Notes: generated by a model from the letters alone, not told the origin. DNA of 64,000 bases from Planococcus sp. 107-1 (GCF_021513255.1 NZ_CP090977.1:2604001-2668000); one strand, 5' to 3'; counted from the stretch's first letter, positions 1 to 8,758 are shown. A program made the numbers and translations.

Positions 1-57
1 GAAGCACGCAAAGAACAGCGCAAGAGTGATTTAATCAGCAAAGCAACAGGGTTATAA
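1..57 (+). CDS. 3' end of an unidentified gene
   Basis: The window opens inside a frame that runs 18 codons (reading EARKEQRKSDLISKATGL) to a TAA at 55-57. The tail is basic and hydrophilic. A high-GC repeat starts immediately after it, and the next hairpin is at 188-226, which could terminate this transcript as well as the convergent gene. Too little remains to name a family, and reading it as the end of a real gene rests only on frame and position. Confidence 0.4.
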   Translation, partial: EARKEQRKSDLISKATGL

Positions 58-59
58 GA

Positions 60-177
60 AAAGCGGAAGCGCCTATCCAGCTCCGACAGGCTTAAGGCAG
101 AACACGCAGGAAATCCTGATTTCCGCAGTGGGCTGACTTAAGACCCCGAGGAGCTAGGCGCTGGAGTCTGGACAATA
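60..177. repeat. GC-rich intergenic repeat with imperfect inverted ends
   Basis: The left end reads GCGCCTATCCAGCTCC and the right end GGAGCTAGGCGCTGGAG; these are imperfect inverted complements around a middle containing GACAGGCTTAAGGCAG and CTGACTTAAGACC. It has no ORF and is clearly richer in GC than the flanks. It looks like a dispersed palindromic repeat of the kind common in Bacillales intergenic DNA, but only one copy is in the window. Confidence 0.45.
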
Positions 178-187
178 AAGAAAAGCA

Positions 188-226
188 AAAAAACGCCATC
201 CACTTTCAAAAGTGGATGGCGTTTTT
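188..226 (-). terminator. Rho-independent terminator, bidirectional
   Basis: A perfect stem ACGCCATCCACTT / AAGTGGATGGCGT is flanked by an A-run on the left and a T-run on the right. It lies at the stop codon of the minus-strand gene 226-450 and could also stop the plus-strand gene ending at 57. Confidence 0.85.
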
Positions 227-450
227 CATTTGTCCGGGCAAAGGTTCTGGTCGGCATGCAGCGCATGTTTGACTTCTTTTAGACTATAGTAGTTTCGGAA
301 GTAGATAAAGACGCGGCGTGGAATTCCGAGTTCTTTTGCCCCCACGGACGGCCCGTAGTTTTTCGTGATGTAGTATTCGTAAATGATCTCTTTCATGGGT
401 TTGCCAAATTGTTCTTCAAGTTTGGTTTGATACATTTCGAACTCCTCCAT
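226..450 (-). CDS. Small conserved-type protein with a helix-turn-helix-like segment
   Basis: This encodes 74 residues. The middle (residues about 20-55, EYYITKNYGPSVGAKELGIP followed by a basic helix) reads like a short helix-turn-helix, in which GAKELGIP resembles the turn and start of a recognition helix. No other domain is visible. The start ATG follows a GGAGG-type site and the stop abuts a strong terminator, so it is a self-contained unit. A DNA-binding role is inferred from the motif only; the target is unknown. Confidence 0.65.
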   Translation of the reverse strand: MEEFEMYQTKLEEQFGKPMKEIIYEYYITKNYGPSVGAKELGIPRRVFIYFRNYYSLKEVKHALHADQNLCPDK

Positions 451-594
451 AAACCTTTTTACCTACTCTCTATAGTGTTTTATCTTACATTAAAAATTAC
501 GAGGGCTATAAGTTACATTCATTATAGCTTAATCAGTAATTTTTGCCTATAGAGATTCGGAAGTTTTTTGAGAAAAAATGGGTTTATTTGAAAT

Positions 595-1992
595 TTACTG
601 GTTAATGATATCCGAGATGTAATAAAAGCCGGAATCGTCCATTACGACGGTATAGGTTTTATTGCGTTCTTCTTTCGTTGCCTCCCCTTCCGCATTAAGG
701 AAGTCAAAGGCTTCGTAGGTATGGACAAGTGCGTGATCTTCGTTTATTTCCACGCCGGTGATTTCCAGGTCAGTGAATGTATATTCCATACCTTGGCCGG
801 TGATTTCCGTGATGTAATCGCGGAGGCCGATATAGGCTGAGCTGTCGTACAGCAGCATGTCTTCGACGTAGAAGAAATCTTCGCTGTTGAGGGCGATTTC
901 GTAATAGTAGCGGAAGTCGCCGATGAATTCACTCAGGAAAACTTCGTCAAACGCGAGATTGCCTTCGTTTTCGTAATCGTATTCGTAGTCTTCGCCTTCG
1001 TGATTTTCAAAGTCGTCATAAGCTGGGAACATGGCTGCGACTTGGTCCGCCGTCATCGGGCTATTTGCCCATCCTGTGACAAGATCAACCATCGAATGCA
1101 TCGGAATCGAGAAGCCGATTTCGCTTCCGTCCATAAACAGCAATGAGTTGATGCCGATGACTTTGCCCGTTTTTGCATCGATTAACGGGCCGCCGCTTGA
1201 ACCCGGTGCAATCTGAGCATCGATCTGGTAAATGTCTTCATAAAGGAAGTCCTGCTCGAAATCGCGGTCGATTCCTGTCAAATAGCCGATCGATGCGGTG
1301 TTTTCAAAACCGGACGGGCTGCCGAGTGCGATGACTTCGGTGCCGACATCAGTCGGGTTCATTTCAATTTCAAGCGGTGCAATGCCTTCGTACGCGTCGA
1401 CTTTAATCAGTGCAACGTCGTATTTATCGGAAATGCCGATGACTTTCCCGGGCTGTTCCTGCCCATTGATATTCCGGACCATGACATCTGTGAAGCCAGC
1501 GACTACATGGGCATTGGTGACGACCGTTCCGCTATCATTGAACGAGAAGCCGGATCCGTAGCCATTTTCCGTTTTAATCGTATAAACTTTTTGCTGCGTT
1601 TCTTTGATAATGGCCGTTTTTTCACGCGTCTTCGGTTCGGATAACTCTTGCTGTTCCGCAGGCGGCTGAATCGTTTCGACTTTCGTCACTTCACCAGCAG
1701 ATGGCTCTGTTGTCTCTTCTTCTTTTGGCTCTTCCGGTTCCGGCGTTTCCTCTTCGGTGACGTCAGCTGTTTCTTCTGTCTGTTGCTCTGTCCGCTTCCG
1801 TTCATCGTCATCGTCGCCGAACAATTGCGCCGCTCCGATGCCTCCTGCCAGCAAGACTGCCGCAGCGATGCCGACATACAAGCCCTTTTTCTTCTTCGGT
1901 TTCTTCGAGCGTCTTTCTTCCAGCGGTTCGCCGCAGCTTGAACAAAAGCGAGCGCCTTCCTTATTCTTATGTCCGCAATTCGAACAGTACAT
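595..1992 (-). CDS. Zinc-ribbon, membrane-tethered trypsin-like serine protease
   Basis: The protein has 465 residues. A zinc ribbon with CxxC pairs at residues 3/6 and 17/20 is followed by a basic stretch, one membrane helix (about 37-58), an acidic Glu/Pro/Thr linker (60-130) and an HtrA-like S1C protease domain. The triad is visible: His162 in TNAHVVAG, Asp192 in YDVALIKVD and Ser266 in GSSGGPL. No PDZ domain follows; instead residues about 340-465 form an NTF2/TcaA-like C-terminal module. The topology suggests a cytosolic zinc ribbon with the protease outside. A paralogue without the ribbon lies at 24431-25727. No hairpin terminator is seen downstream. Substrate unknown; surface quality control is plausible. 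Confidence 0.85.
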   Translation of the reverse strand: MYCSNCGHKNKEGARFCSSCGEPLEERRSKKPKKKKGLYVGIAAAVLLAGGIGAAQLFGDDDDERKRTEQQTEETADVTEEETPEPEEPKEEETTEPSAGEVTKVETIQPPAEQQELSEPKTREKTAIIKETQQKVYTIKTENGYGSGFSFNDSGTVVTNAHVVAGFTDVMVRNINGQEQPGKVIGISDKYDVALIKVDAYEGIAPLEIEMNPTDVGTEVIALGSPSGFENTASIGYLTGIDRDFEQDFLYEDIYQIDAQIAPGSSGGPLIDAKTGKVIGINSLLFMDGSEIGFSIPMHSMVDLVTGWANSPMTADQVAAMFPAYDDFENHEGEDYEYDYENEGNLAFDEVFLSEFIGDFRYYYEIALNSEDFFYVEDMLLYDSSAYIGLRDYITEITGQGMEYTFTDLEITGVEINEDHALVHTYEAFDFLNAEGEATKEERNKTYTVVMDDSGFYYISDIINQ

Positions 1993-2293
1993 AGTGGTTC
2001 CTCCTACTAATTTAGAATGATTTTATGCGAATGCATTAGTTTCCTTTGATACAGGCCATTATACATGGAAAATAGTACCATGAATAGATTACATAAGGTG
2101 TGTTTTTAGTAGACGAAAAGTGTAGGAGGAGGGTTCCTTTGCGAAATTACCCTATCTCCGCTTGAAATTACCCCAATGTCTTTTGAAATCACCCTTACTA
2201 TTTTATTCACTCTATATTTTTTCAGATTTGTCTAAAATCAGATGTCGTTTTCGTTTCTGAATTGGTATACTTCAGTAGAAAAGGAGGAATGTT
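1993..2293. other. Divergent intergenic region
   Basis: This separates the divergent genes starting at 1992 and 2294. It contains the three-unit 21-bp array at 2143-2195 and a likely -10 element (TATACT) shortly before 2294. I see no RNA gene. Confidence 0.6.
2143..2195. repeat. 21-bp phased array, class A, 3 units
   Basis: The words GAAATTACCC, GAAATTACCC and GAAATCACCC start at 2143, 2164 and 2185, exactly 21 bp apart, with unrelated sequence between them. This is the only array of the nine that lies between divergent genes. Confidence 0.85.
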
Positions 2294-3229
2294 ATGTTCA
2301 TAAAAGAAAGAGTGCCGCCAATCGAGTTGGAGCTATTGCCCAGATTAATGCATCGCCTCCCTCATTCCCATAAAAGTTGGCCCGATGTTGAGAAGACCCA
2401 TTACATGATAAAAGCTGGATATGGCGGTGAGATCGAAGTTGATCGGCTATTGAAGCGGACGCGATGGAAGGAATGTCTTTATATTGGAGATCTTCAATTA
2501 AAGGAAGCTTATTGCCAGATGGATACCATTGTATTGACGCCTTATTTTGCAGTGATTCTAGAAGTGAAGAATTACTCCGGCACTTTAGTATTTGATGAAG
2601 AAAGTATGCATATGCGGCAAATTACAAAGCAGGGCCAAGAATTCGGCTACCGCTCCCCTGTGACGCAAGTCTGGAACGTGCGTGAAGAACTGCTGATTTT
2701 ATTTGAAGAAATGGGAATTTCACTTCCTGTGTTTGCAGCCATTGTCCTGCCTTATCCGACAACATTAGTCGAAAATATTCCCAACACAGTTCCTATCATT
2801 TATGGCCATTCCTTAAATCGGTTCATCTTCACCCTCCCCCGGACCGGACAGCCGCTTCCAAACGAAGAACTTCTTCGCATCGGCGAACTGCTTATCAAAC
2901 AACACTCACCCTTCAACAAGAAAAACTACCCCCAGACATTTAAATACCTGCCAGCCGAATTAAAGAAAGGCATTCTTTGCCGGCAATGCGGGGCTTTGAG
3001 CAATCGACATAGTTCACGAACCTATCATTGTTCCATCTGCCAAGCGAAGATAACAGATGGCTTTCGTCATGCGCTGGATGATTGGTTCGCTCTCGCATCT
3101 CCCACAATCTCCAATCGTCAGTGCCAGGATTTTTTGATGCTGCACAATAAAAATGCTGCCCGTCATATTTTGATGCGTGCAGAATTGAAACGTGTGCGTG
3201 AAAAAGGGCAATTCTACTATTATAAATGA
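2294..3229 (+). CDS. NERD-domain protein with C-terminal zinc ribbon
   Basis: The protein has 311 residues. An N-terminal NERD (nuclease-related) domain spans roughly residues 40-150, with the conserved AGYGGEIEVDRLL helix (41-53), Asp77 and the ExK pair at Glu90/Lys92 typical of a PD-(D/E)xK fold. A CxxC...CxxC zinc ribbon (Cys229, 232, 246, 249) and a helical tail follow. The ATG is preceded by AAAGGAGGAATGTT. NERD proteins are predicted nucleic-acid processing enzymes; no signal peptide is present, so it should act in the cytoplasm. It stands alone and ends in its own terminator. Confidence 0.85.
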   Translation: MFIKERVPPIELELLPRLMHRLPHSHKSWPDVEKTHYMIKAGYGGEIEVDRLLKRTRWKECLYIGDLQLKEAYCQMDTIVLTPYFAVILEVKNYSGTLVFDEESMHMRQITKQGQEFGYRSPVTQVWNVREELLILFEEMGISLPVFAAIVLPYPTTLVENIPNTVPIIYGHSLNRFIFTLPRTGQPLPNEELLRIGELLIKQHSPFNKKNYPQTFKYLPAELKKGILCRQCGALSNRHSSRTYHCSICQAKITDGFRHALDDWFALASPTISNRQCQDFLMLHNKNAARHILMRAELKRVREKGQFYYYK

Positions 3230-3235
3230 TTTCGT

Positions 3236-3270
3236 GAGCTGACCTTTTAGAGAGGTCAGCTTTTTTTATT
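3236..3270 (+). terminator. Rho-independent terminator
   Basis: The stem AGCTGACCT / AGGTCAGCT is followed by seven T residues, just after the stop of the NERD gene. Confidence 0.9.
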
Positions 3271-3282
3271 GGTTTCGAGTGT

Positions 3283-3765
3283 GAAATTACCCTAATCTGC
3301 TTCGAAATGACCCTTTGCGCATGCGAAATCACCACACTCGCCCATGAAATCACCCCTTTCCTCATCGAAACCGACTCTCCCCTCCAAATCAGGCATTCGC
3401 TGGCGAATGCCTCCTTCCTCGCGGTTCGCTATAAGCGAAACGCATCCATTTATGCACTTGATCTCACCCTGCGTGTGAAATTACCCTCATCTGCTTCGAA
3501 ATCACCATTTGCACATGCGAAATCACCCCACTCGCTCATGAAATCACCCCATCCCTCATCGAAGCCAACTCTCCCCTCCAAATCAGGCATTCGCTGGCGA
3601 ATGCCTCCTTACTCGCGGTTCGCTATAAGCGAAACGCATCCATTTATGCACTTGATTTCTCCCTACATGTGAAATTACCCTCATCAGCTTCGAAATCACC
3701 TTTTGCGCATACGAAATCACCCCACTCACCTATGAAATCACCCCTAACCCCTACGAAATCAACCC
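3283..3765. repeat. 21-bp phased array, class A, in 2.5 tandem copies of a 194-bp module
   Basis: Words of the form GAAATCACCC or GAAATTACCC start at 3283, 3304, 3325, 3346, 3367; 3477, 3498, 3519, 3540, 3561; and 3671, 3692, 3713, 3734, 3755. Spacing within each block is exactly 21 bp and between blocks exactly 194 bp. The blocks are separated by a near-identical spacer carrying the perfect palindrome GGCATTCGC-TG-GCGAATGCC (3392-3411 and 3586-3605) and a second stem GTTCGCTATAAGCGAAAC. It fills the gap between convergent genes. Open frames through it are a by-product of the 21-nt period. Confidence 0.9.
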
Positions 3766-3789
3766 TCACCTCCCCCTCACCCACAAACC

Positions 3790-3826
3790 AAAAAAGCCCT
3801 CCACCAAATGGTGAAGGGCTCTCCCG
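3790..3826 (-). terminator. Rho-independent terminator
   Basis: Read on the minus strand, AGCCCTTCACC / GGTGGAGGGCT forms a stem followed by a T-run, directly after the stop of the phosphodiesterase gene. Confidence 0.85.
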
Positions 3827-3837
3827 CTTACAATTTC

Positions 3838-6198
3838 TTATTTCATTTCGATGCTGTACTTCGCGAAGCCGTCTGCTGCTGCACCAAGGTATTTGATGCC
3901 GCTGTCTGCTGGCACTAGTTTTTGGCCTTTGCCAGATGTTTCGAAGACAACATTCGGGTTGCCAGCGATTGGTGCGAATGACCAGTTGCTGTCAGCCGAT
4001 GGATCGATTGTGCCGACTTCGACCATATAGTCCATGATGACTTGGCGGTTTTCGTAAGCGTAGTCGACTTTCTCACTCGCTTTTGTCACGCCTGGGAAGT
4101 TGCCGCTTGCGCGGTAGTTGTTCGTTACGACCAAGAATTCTTGAGTCGCTGTTACTGCTTTTCCATCATACTGCAGGTTTTTGATGCGGCTTGCTTTTTC
4201 GTTGATCAATTTGCCGTCCGCGTCGTATTTCGCTGGCTGCGTTACGTCGATGTCGTAAGTGACGCCGTCGATTACGTCAAAGTTGTACGTGCGGTAATCC
4301 GGGTTGATCAATTGCTGCTCGCCTGTTGCTGTTGGGTTGATTTGCTTGAATTGGCCTGCTGACATTTCCAGCCATTCAGTCAAGTCAGCTCCCGTCAATT
4401 TCAATGTGAAGATGGTGTTGTCGAAGACGTAAAGGTCTGCAACGTTTTTAATTGCGATTTCGCCCGTGTTGATTTCTGTGTAGTAATCCGAACCGTTTCG
4501 TCCGCCTGCTTTGAACGGTGCTGCAGCCGAAAGGATTGGAAGGTCAGCGTTTGCTGTGCCGGCCACTTTCTTCTCTACGTACCATTTTTGTGCATTGTTG
4601 ACGATTTGGATCGATGGATCATCTGTTACTTGAGAGAAATAGCTGTTGATCGGAGCTGTCGTTTTGCCGACTGGGCTGCGAACATATTCGATTGTGCCTT
4701 CATGTGTTTCTTTGACCGCTTTAATGACTTCTTCTGAAACTTTATCGTTTGTTGAATCGATTGCGCGAAGTGCCGCTTTTTCAGAAACGATTTCCCACTC
4801 TTCCCCTTTAGGCGAAAGTTTCAAATCGATGACGCCCAAGTGGCTGCCGAATTTCCCTGGCATTACGATTGGCGTACCATTGATCGTGCCTTGCTCTTGG
4901 TTAACGTTTTTCAAATCGCCGTAAGATCCAGGGAATAGATCGTGGTTATGTCCTGTAATAATGGCGTCGATGCCGTCAATTTCAGAAAGCTGGTACGTGA
5001 TGTCTTCTTCGCCGACATCGTGTTTTTCATCGCCCATCCCTGAGTGAGAAAGAACAACGACCACATCTGCGCCCGCTTTTTCGACTTCAGGAAGGAATTT
5101 TTCTACAGATTCGACCGCATCTTCAGCGATGACTTTGCCTTCAAGGTTCGCGCGGTCCCATTTCATGATATGCGGTGCAACGACGCCGATGACGCCGACT
5201 TTGATCGTGTGTTTGTCGCCATTGCCATCAACCACTTCTTTGTCGATGATTTCATATGGCTTGTATTTGTTTTCTTTTGTTGCTGCATCGTAGACGTTTG
5301 CATTCAATACCGGGAACGGTGCATCATCAAGTGCTTCGTCCAAATAATCGAGGCCGAAGTTGAATTCGTGGTTCCCTAGAGTCGATGCATCAAAATCCAA
5401 TGACTCAAGCGCCGCGTAAGCTGGGTGAAGTTCACCGTCTTCGAGGCGGTCAACCGTCACTTTATAGCCGCCGAATGGCGTTCCTTGGATCAAGTCGCCG
5501 TTATCAAATAGAAGGCTGTTCGGGTTTTGCGCACGTGCTTCTTCGATCAAGACGCCTGTTTTCGCAAGCCCTAAGCTGTTCGATACTTTATCTTGGTAAT
5601 AATCGTAGTTGACGAAATTCGTATGAAGATCGGACGTTCCAAGAATGCGGAGCGATACGTCTTCAGCATTTACTGGCTGGTATTCTTTCAATAAACGCTT
5701 GATGATTGCGCTCATTTCTTTCGGCGCAATTCCTTTTGCCGGTTTCACCGTGCCATCGCTATAGCCTTTCAGCAATCCGATGCCGACAGCTTCTGATAAA
5801 TCAGGCGTCAAGCTTTTGCTTAAGTAGCGGTTGTCTTTGAACGGCTTCAATAATGAACTCGGGTATTCTTTCCCAGAATCGACTGCACGTGCAGCGATTG
5901 AGAATCCTTGCTCACGTGATAGTTTTTCATTGGGCGCGAACGTTGTCTTTGTCTTGCCGCTTGTTAATCCCAAATTGAAAGCTGCTTCCACGTAAGGTGC
6001 AAGTTTAGCATCCACGTCTTTAAAAGCGATTGTCGAGCCATCTCCTAGCTTCACATCAAGAGCCGTCACCAATTGTTTGATGTACTCTCCGCGCGTCACT
6101 TCTTTTGTTGCAGCTTGAGCTGGTGCCGTTGTTGCCACTGCGCTCGTCGCTAAAACAAATGCCGCTAAAGCCATTGCCGCTTTTTTACCGATTGCCAT
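3838..6198 (-). CDS. SLH-anchored 2',3'-cyclic-nucleotide 2'-phosphodiesterase/3'-nucleotidase
   Basis: The protein has 786 residues: signal peptide (1-29), SLH repeats (about 31-170), then a calcineurin-like metallophosphatase and a 5'-nucleotidase C-terminal domain of the CpdB/YfkN family. Metal-site motifs are visible: GTSDLHTNF, DNGDLIQGTP, GNHEFNFGL, VVLSHSGMG and GHNHDLFPG. The substrate-binding half shows GGRNGSDYY and FDNTIFTLKLTGADL. It should remove phosphate from 2',3'-cyclic and 3'-nucleotides outside the cell, bound to the wall by the SLH domains. The second SLH repeat is degenerate. A related 5'-nucleotidase is cut by the right edge (62895-64000). The ATG follows GGGAGATGGG. Confidence 0.9.
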   Translation of the reverse strand: MAIGKKAAMALAAFVLATSAVATTAPAQAATKEVTRGEYIKQLVTALDVKLGDGSTIAFKDVDAKLAPYVEAAFNLGLTSGKTKTTFAPNEKLSREQGFSIAARAVDSGKEYPSSLLKPFKDNRYLSKSLTPDLSEAVGIGLLKGYSDGTVKPAKGIAPKEMSAIIKRLLKEYQPVNAEDVSLRILGTSDLHTNFVNYDYYQDKVSNSLGLAKTGVLIEEARAQNPNSLLFDNGDLIQGTPFGGYKVTVDRLEDGELHPAYAALESLDFDASTLGNHEFNFGLDYLDEALDDAPFPVLNANVYDAATKENKYKPYEIIDKEVVDGNGDKHTIKVGVIGVVAPHIMKWDRANLEGKVIAEDAVESVEKFLPEVEKAGADVVVVLSHSGMGDEKHDVGEEDITYQLSEIDGIDAIITGHNHDLFPGSYGDLKNVNQEQGTINGTPIVMPGKFGSHLGVIDLKLSPKGEEWEIVSEKAALRAIDSTNDKVSEEVIKAVKETHEGTIEYVRSPVGKTTAPINSYFSQVTDDPSIQIVNNAQKWYVEKKVAGTANADLPILSAAAPFKAGGRNGSDYYTEINTGEIAIKNVADLYVFDNTIFTLKLTGADLTEWLEMSAGQFKQINPTATGEQQLINPDYRTYNFDVIDGVTYDIDVTQPAKYDADGKLINEKASRIKNLQYDGKAVTATQEFLVVTNNYRASGNFPGVTKASEKVDYAYENRQVIMDYMVEVGTIDPSADSNWSFAPIAGNPNVVFETSGKGQKLVPADSGIKYLGAAADGFAKYSIEMK

Positions 6199-6569
6199 TT
6201 TCCCATCTCCCTATTATTGAATAGTCTAGCTTTTTTATTATATGCCTAATAATAAAACAATTGAATACGTTTACATAAAATTTATAAAGAATTTGCAGTT
6301 AATTTAAATTTAATTTAGAAATTTCGAGACTTTTTCGATTTCTAAGCGTCTAGTAGGAGGAAGGGCACGCTGGCTAGAAATATTTGCATAAAAAGACCTA
6401 CTTACTAATTCTGGAATGTTTGTTACAGTATTATTACATAAATGTTACGAAATGACTTTATTCCATGAAATGGTTTCAAACACAGTAATTAGGAAAAAAC
6501 AGGAATATGACGATTGCTGGCCTGTCTTTTATACACGGAAGTAAACAATTCTATTTGAGGGGTGTCGTT
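6199..6569. other. AT-rich divergent promoter region
   Basis: This 371-bp region separates the divergent genes starting at 6198 and 6570. Apart from the TGTTAC-type hexamers at 6421-6448 I see no ORF, repeat array or RNA gene. A frame extends upstream to an ATG at 6507, but the signal peptide and the ribosome site favour TTG at 6570. Confidence 0.6.
6421..6448 (+). promoter_or_regulatory. Possible WalR-like hexamer triplet
   Basis: TGTTAC, TATTAC and TGTTAC lie at 6421, 6432 and 6443, each 11 bp apart. The WalR box is TGTWAH-N5-TGTWAH; the middle hexamer deviates at one base, so each pair is a near match. It lies upstream of the SLH gene at 6570. No clear promoter follows at the expected distance, so this is tentative. 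Confidence 0.35.
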
Positions 6570-7652
6570 TTGAAAAAGTTTCCATTAATCACAGGTGCCG
6601 TATTAGCAATCAGCTTACTTGCATCACCCGCATTCGCAGCAACCGATTTACCGAAGAGCCACGGTTTCTACGACGAGATGACGTATTTGATCAATAAAGG
6701 AGTCGTCTCCGGATTTGAAGACGGCACGGTGAAACCGGATAAAACCGTCAGCCGTGCAGAAGCTGCCATCATGATCGGCAAGCTGAAAGGTTTTAACGGA
6801 ACGCAAAGTGCAACGAAATTCAAAGATGTGACGCAAGGCCAAAAAGCGAGCGGCTATATTGCAGCTGCTGAAAAAGCTGGCTATATCACGGGTTATCCGG
6901 ATGGCACATTCAAGCCGAATGCAGCGATTACACGCGGCGATATGGCCATCATCCTTTCACGCGTCTTCCCGATGGCGATGGAAGGCATTGAAGAATTCAA
7001 AGATGTGTCGCCGAATATGCGTGCTTTTGATGCCATTGGCGAAGTAGTCAGCGCAAACATCGCAGCGGGCTACAAAGATTTCACGTTCAAACCGAATAAC
7101 GCAACAACTCGTGCACAATTCTCCGCTTTCCTAGCTCGCGGGCTTGAGCCGAAATTCAAGAACGACACGCATATGGCGCATTCGTATTTGAAAGATAAAA
7201 CAAAAACGTATACGTACCGTGAAATCACGGGCGAAGTGTCAACTGAAAAATATGTGGACAGCGCGAAATACTTCGACGAGCCGCTTGGCTTCTTCTGGTT
7301 GGTAGATTATAAAGAAGACAGCGAAGATTATTTCTACGGGGAATACGAAAATCGTGAAATGTACATTACCGGCTTCCCGGAAGATGGATTTACAGCTAGC
7401 CTGGTCTACCCGATCACAAAAGGCAAAACTTTCGATAGCGGCGACACCGATTTACCGCCATTCAAAATTACCGGCGTGAATGTAAAAGTGACGACTCCTT
7501 TTAAAACGTTCACCAACGCTGTCGAAGTTTCCGTTTTGGATCCTGAATGGGATGGTAAAAGCTATAAATACTACATGGCAGAAGGCTATGGGTTGATTAA
7601 AACCGTCCATTACGACGGCGATACGCTTTATGAATTAGTGGATGTAAAATAA
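6570..7652 (+). CDS. SLH-domain surface protein, first of a tandem pair
   Basis: Starting at TTG 6570 (after GAGGGG, 6557-6562) the protein has 360 residues and begins MKKFPLITG with a normal signal peptide ending near AFAATDLP. Three SLH repeats follow (about residues 25-205), with motifs such as SRAEAAIMIGKL, TRGDMAIILSR and TRAQFSAFLAR. The last 150 residues form a domain I do not recognise, rich in aromatic and acidic residues (for example LGFFWLVDYKEDSEDYFYGE). The next gene, 32 bp downstream, is a paralogue over its whole length, so the two look like a duplication and are probably cotranscribed. Function unknown beyond surface attachment. Confidence 0.85.
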   Translation: MKKFPLITGAVLAISLLASPAFAATDLPKSHGFYDEMTYLINKGVVSGFEDGTVKPDKTVSRAEAAIMIGKLKGFNGTQSATKFKDVTQGQKASGYIAAAEKAGYITGYPDGTFKPNAAITRGDMAIILSRVFPMAMEGIEEFKDVSPNMRAFDAIGEVVSANIAAGYKDFTFKPNNATTRAQFSAFLARGLEPKFKNDTHMAHSYLKDKTKTYTYREITGEVSTEKYVDSAKYFDEPLGFFWLVDYKEDSEDYFYGEYENREMYITGFPEDGFTASLVYPITKGKTFDSGDTDLPPFKITGVNVKVTTPFKTFTNAVEVSVLDPEWDGKSYKYYMAEGYGLIKTVHYDGDTLYELVDVK

Positions 7653-7684
7653 ACATCAAATAAATTATTGAAGGGAACGATTCT

Positions 7685-8746
7685 TTGAAGAAATTTTCGA
7701 TGATCTCAGCAGCAGCACTCGCACTTACCCTACTTGTCTCGCCAGTACAGGCGGCGACAGATTTGCCCACAAGCCACGGTTTTTATGATGAAATGACCTA
7801 TTTGGTGAATAAAGGCGTCATTTCCGGCTACGAGGATGGCACTATCAAACCTGACAAGATCGTGACGCGCGCAGAAGCAGCTATCATGATCGGCAAATTG
7901 AAAAACTTTAAAGGGACGCAAACTTCTACTAATTTTAAAGATGTTTCGAAGTCCCAAAAAGCAAGCGGCTATATCGCTGAAGCGGCAAAAGCCGGCTATA
8001 TCAGCGGTTACCCGGATGGCACATTCAAGCCTTACGCACCGATCACGCGTGGCGACATGGCCATCATCTTGGACCGCACATTCAATATCTTTAATGGCGT
8101 TGGGGCGCCATTCAGCGATGTATCCCCAAATATGAAATCGTATAATGCGATTGCTACCATGGTGAGCGGCAATATCACTGCTGGTTATTCGGATAATACA
8201 TTCCGTCCGAACCAAGCGATTACGCGTGGCCAGCTTGCTGCTTTCATGTCTCGCGTCCTTGAGCCGAAATTCAAGAACGATACGCATATGGCAAACTCAT
8301 ACTTGAGAGACAAAACTAAAATATACAGCTACTCAACCAAGCAAGGCACGGCTACTTTGAAATTTGAAGAAGTTCCTGTAATCGAGGGCAATGACTTTGG
8401 TTTTATGTGGGTGACAAGAACCGATTGGAATTCAGCTACTACACTGTTAGTGGAGAACGAAACAAAAGATGCGCTGATTTATGGCTTGCCATACTCTGAA
8501 GCTGAAACAGAGATTGTTTACCCGATCCAAGTCGGCAAAACTTTTGAAAATGGTTTAGGCGAGCGCTATATTTCGACCATCACTGGTGTTAATAAAACCG
8601 TCAACACACCGTATAAGAAATTCACCAACGCTGTCGAAATTACTATTGAAAGCGGCGAAAAGTATTACATGGTTGAAGGATACGGATCAGTCAAAGCATT
8701 GGATGCTAAAGGCGAAACAGTAAGTGAACTTTCAAGCGTGAAATAA
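7685..8746 (+). CDS. SLH-domain surface protein, second of a tandem pair
   Basis: The protein has 353 residues from TTG 7685 (site AAGGGAACG). The signal peptide and three SLH repeats are very close to those of the upstream gene (shared ATDLP.SHGFYDEMTYL start). The C-terminal domain keeps anchor motifs such as KFKNDTHMA.SYL.DKTK, ITGVN and KKFTNAVEI but is otherwise strongly diverged. The conserved anchor with a diverging outer domain suggests duplication followed by selection on the exposed part. It ends in a terminator shared by the pair. Confidence 0.85.
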   Translation: MKKFSMISAAALALTLLVSPVQAATDLPTSHGFYDEMTYLVNKGVISGYEDGTIKPDKIVTRAEAAIMIGKLKNFKGTQTSTNFKDVSKSQKASGYIAEAAKAGYISGYPDGTFKPYAPITRGDMAIILDRTFNIFNGVGAPFSDVSPNMKSYNAIATMVSGNITAGYSDNTFRPNQAITRGQLAAFMSRVLEPKFKNDTHMANSYLRDKTKIYSYSTKQGTATLKFEEVPVIEGNDFGFMWVTRTDWNSATTLLVENETKDALIYGLPYSEAETEIVYPIQVGKTFENGLGERYISTITGVNKTVNTPYKKFTNAVEITIESGEKYYMVEGYGSVKALDAKGETVSELSSVK

Positions 8747-8758
8747 TTGTTTAAGATC

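Noticed and set aside
3307-3896. Open frames of 121 and 75 codons through the 3283-3765 region
   Set aside because: They run through the 21-bp array, lack a ribosome site and exist because 21 is a multiple of three; the protein would be a heptad of the array word.
6507-6569. ATG at 6507 as the start of the first SLH-pair gene
   Set aside because: It would put 21 residues before the signal peptide and lacks a ribosome site; TTG 6570 has both.
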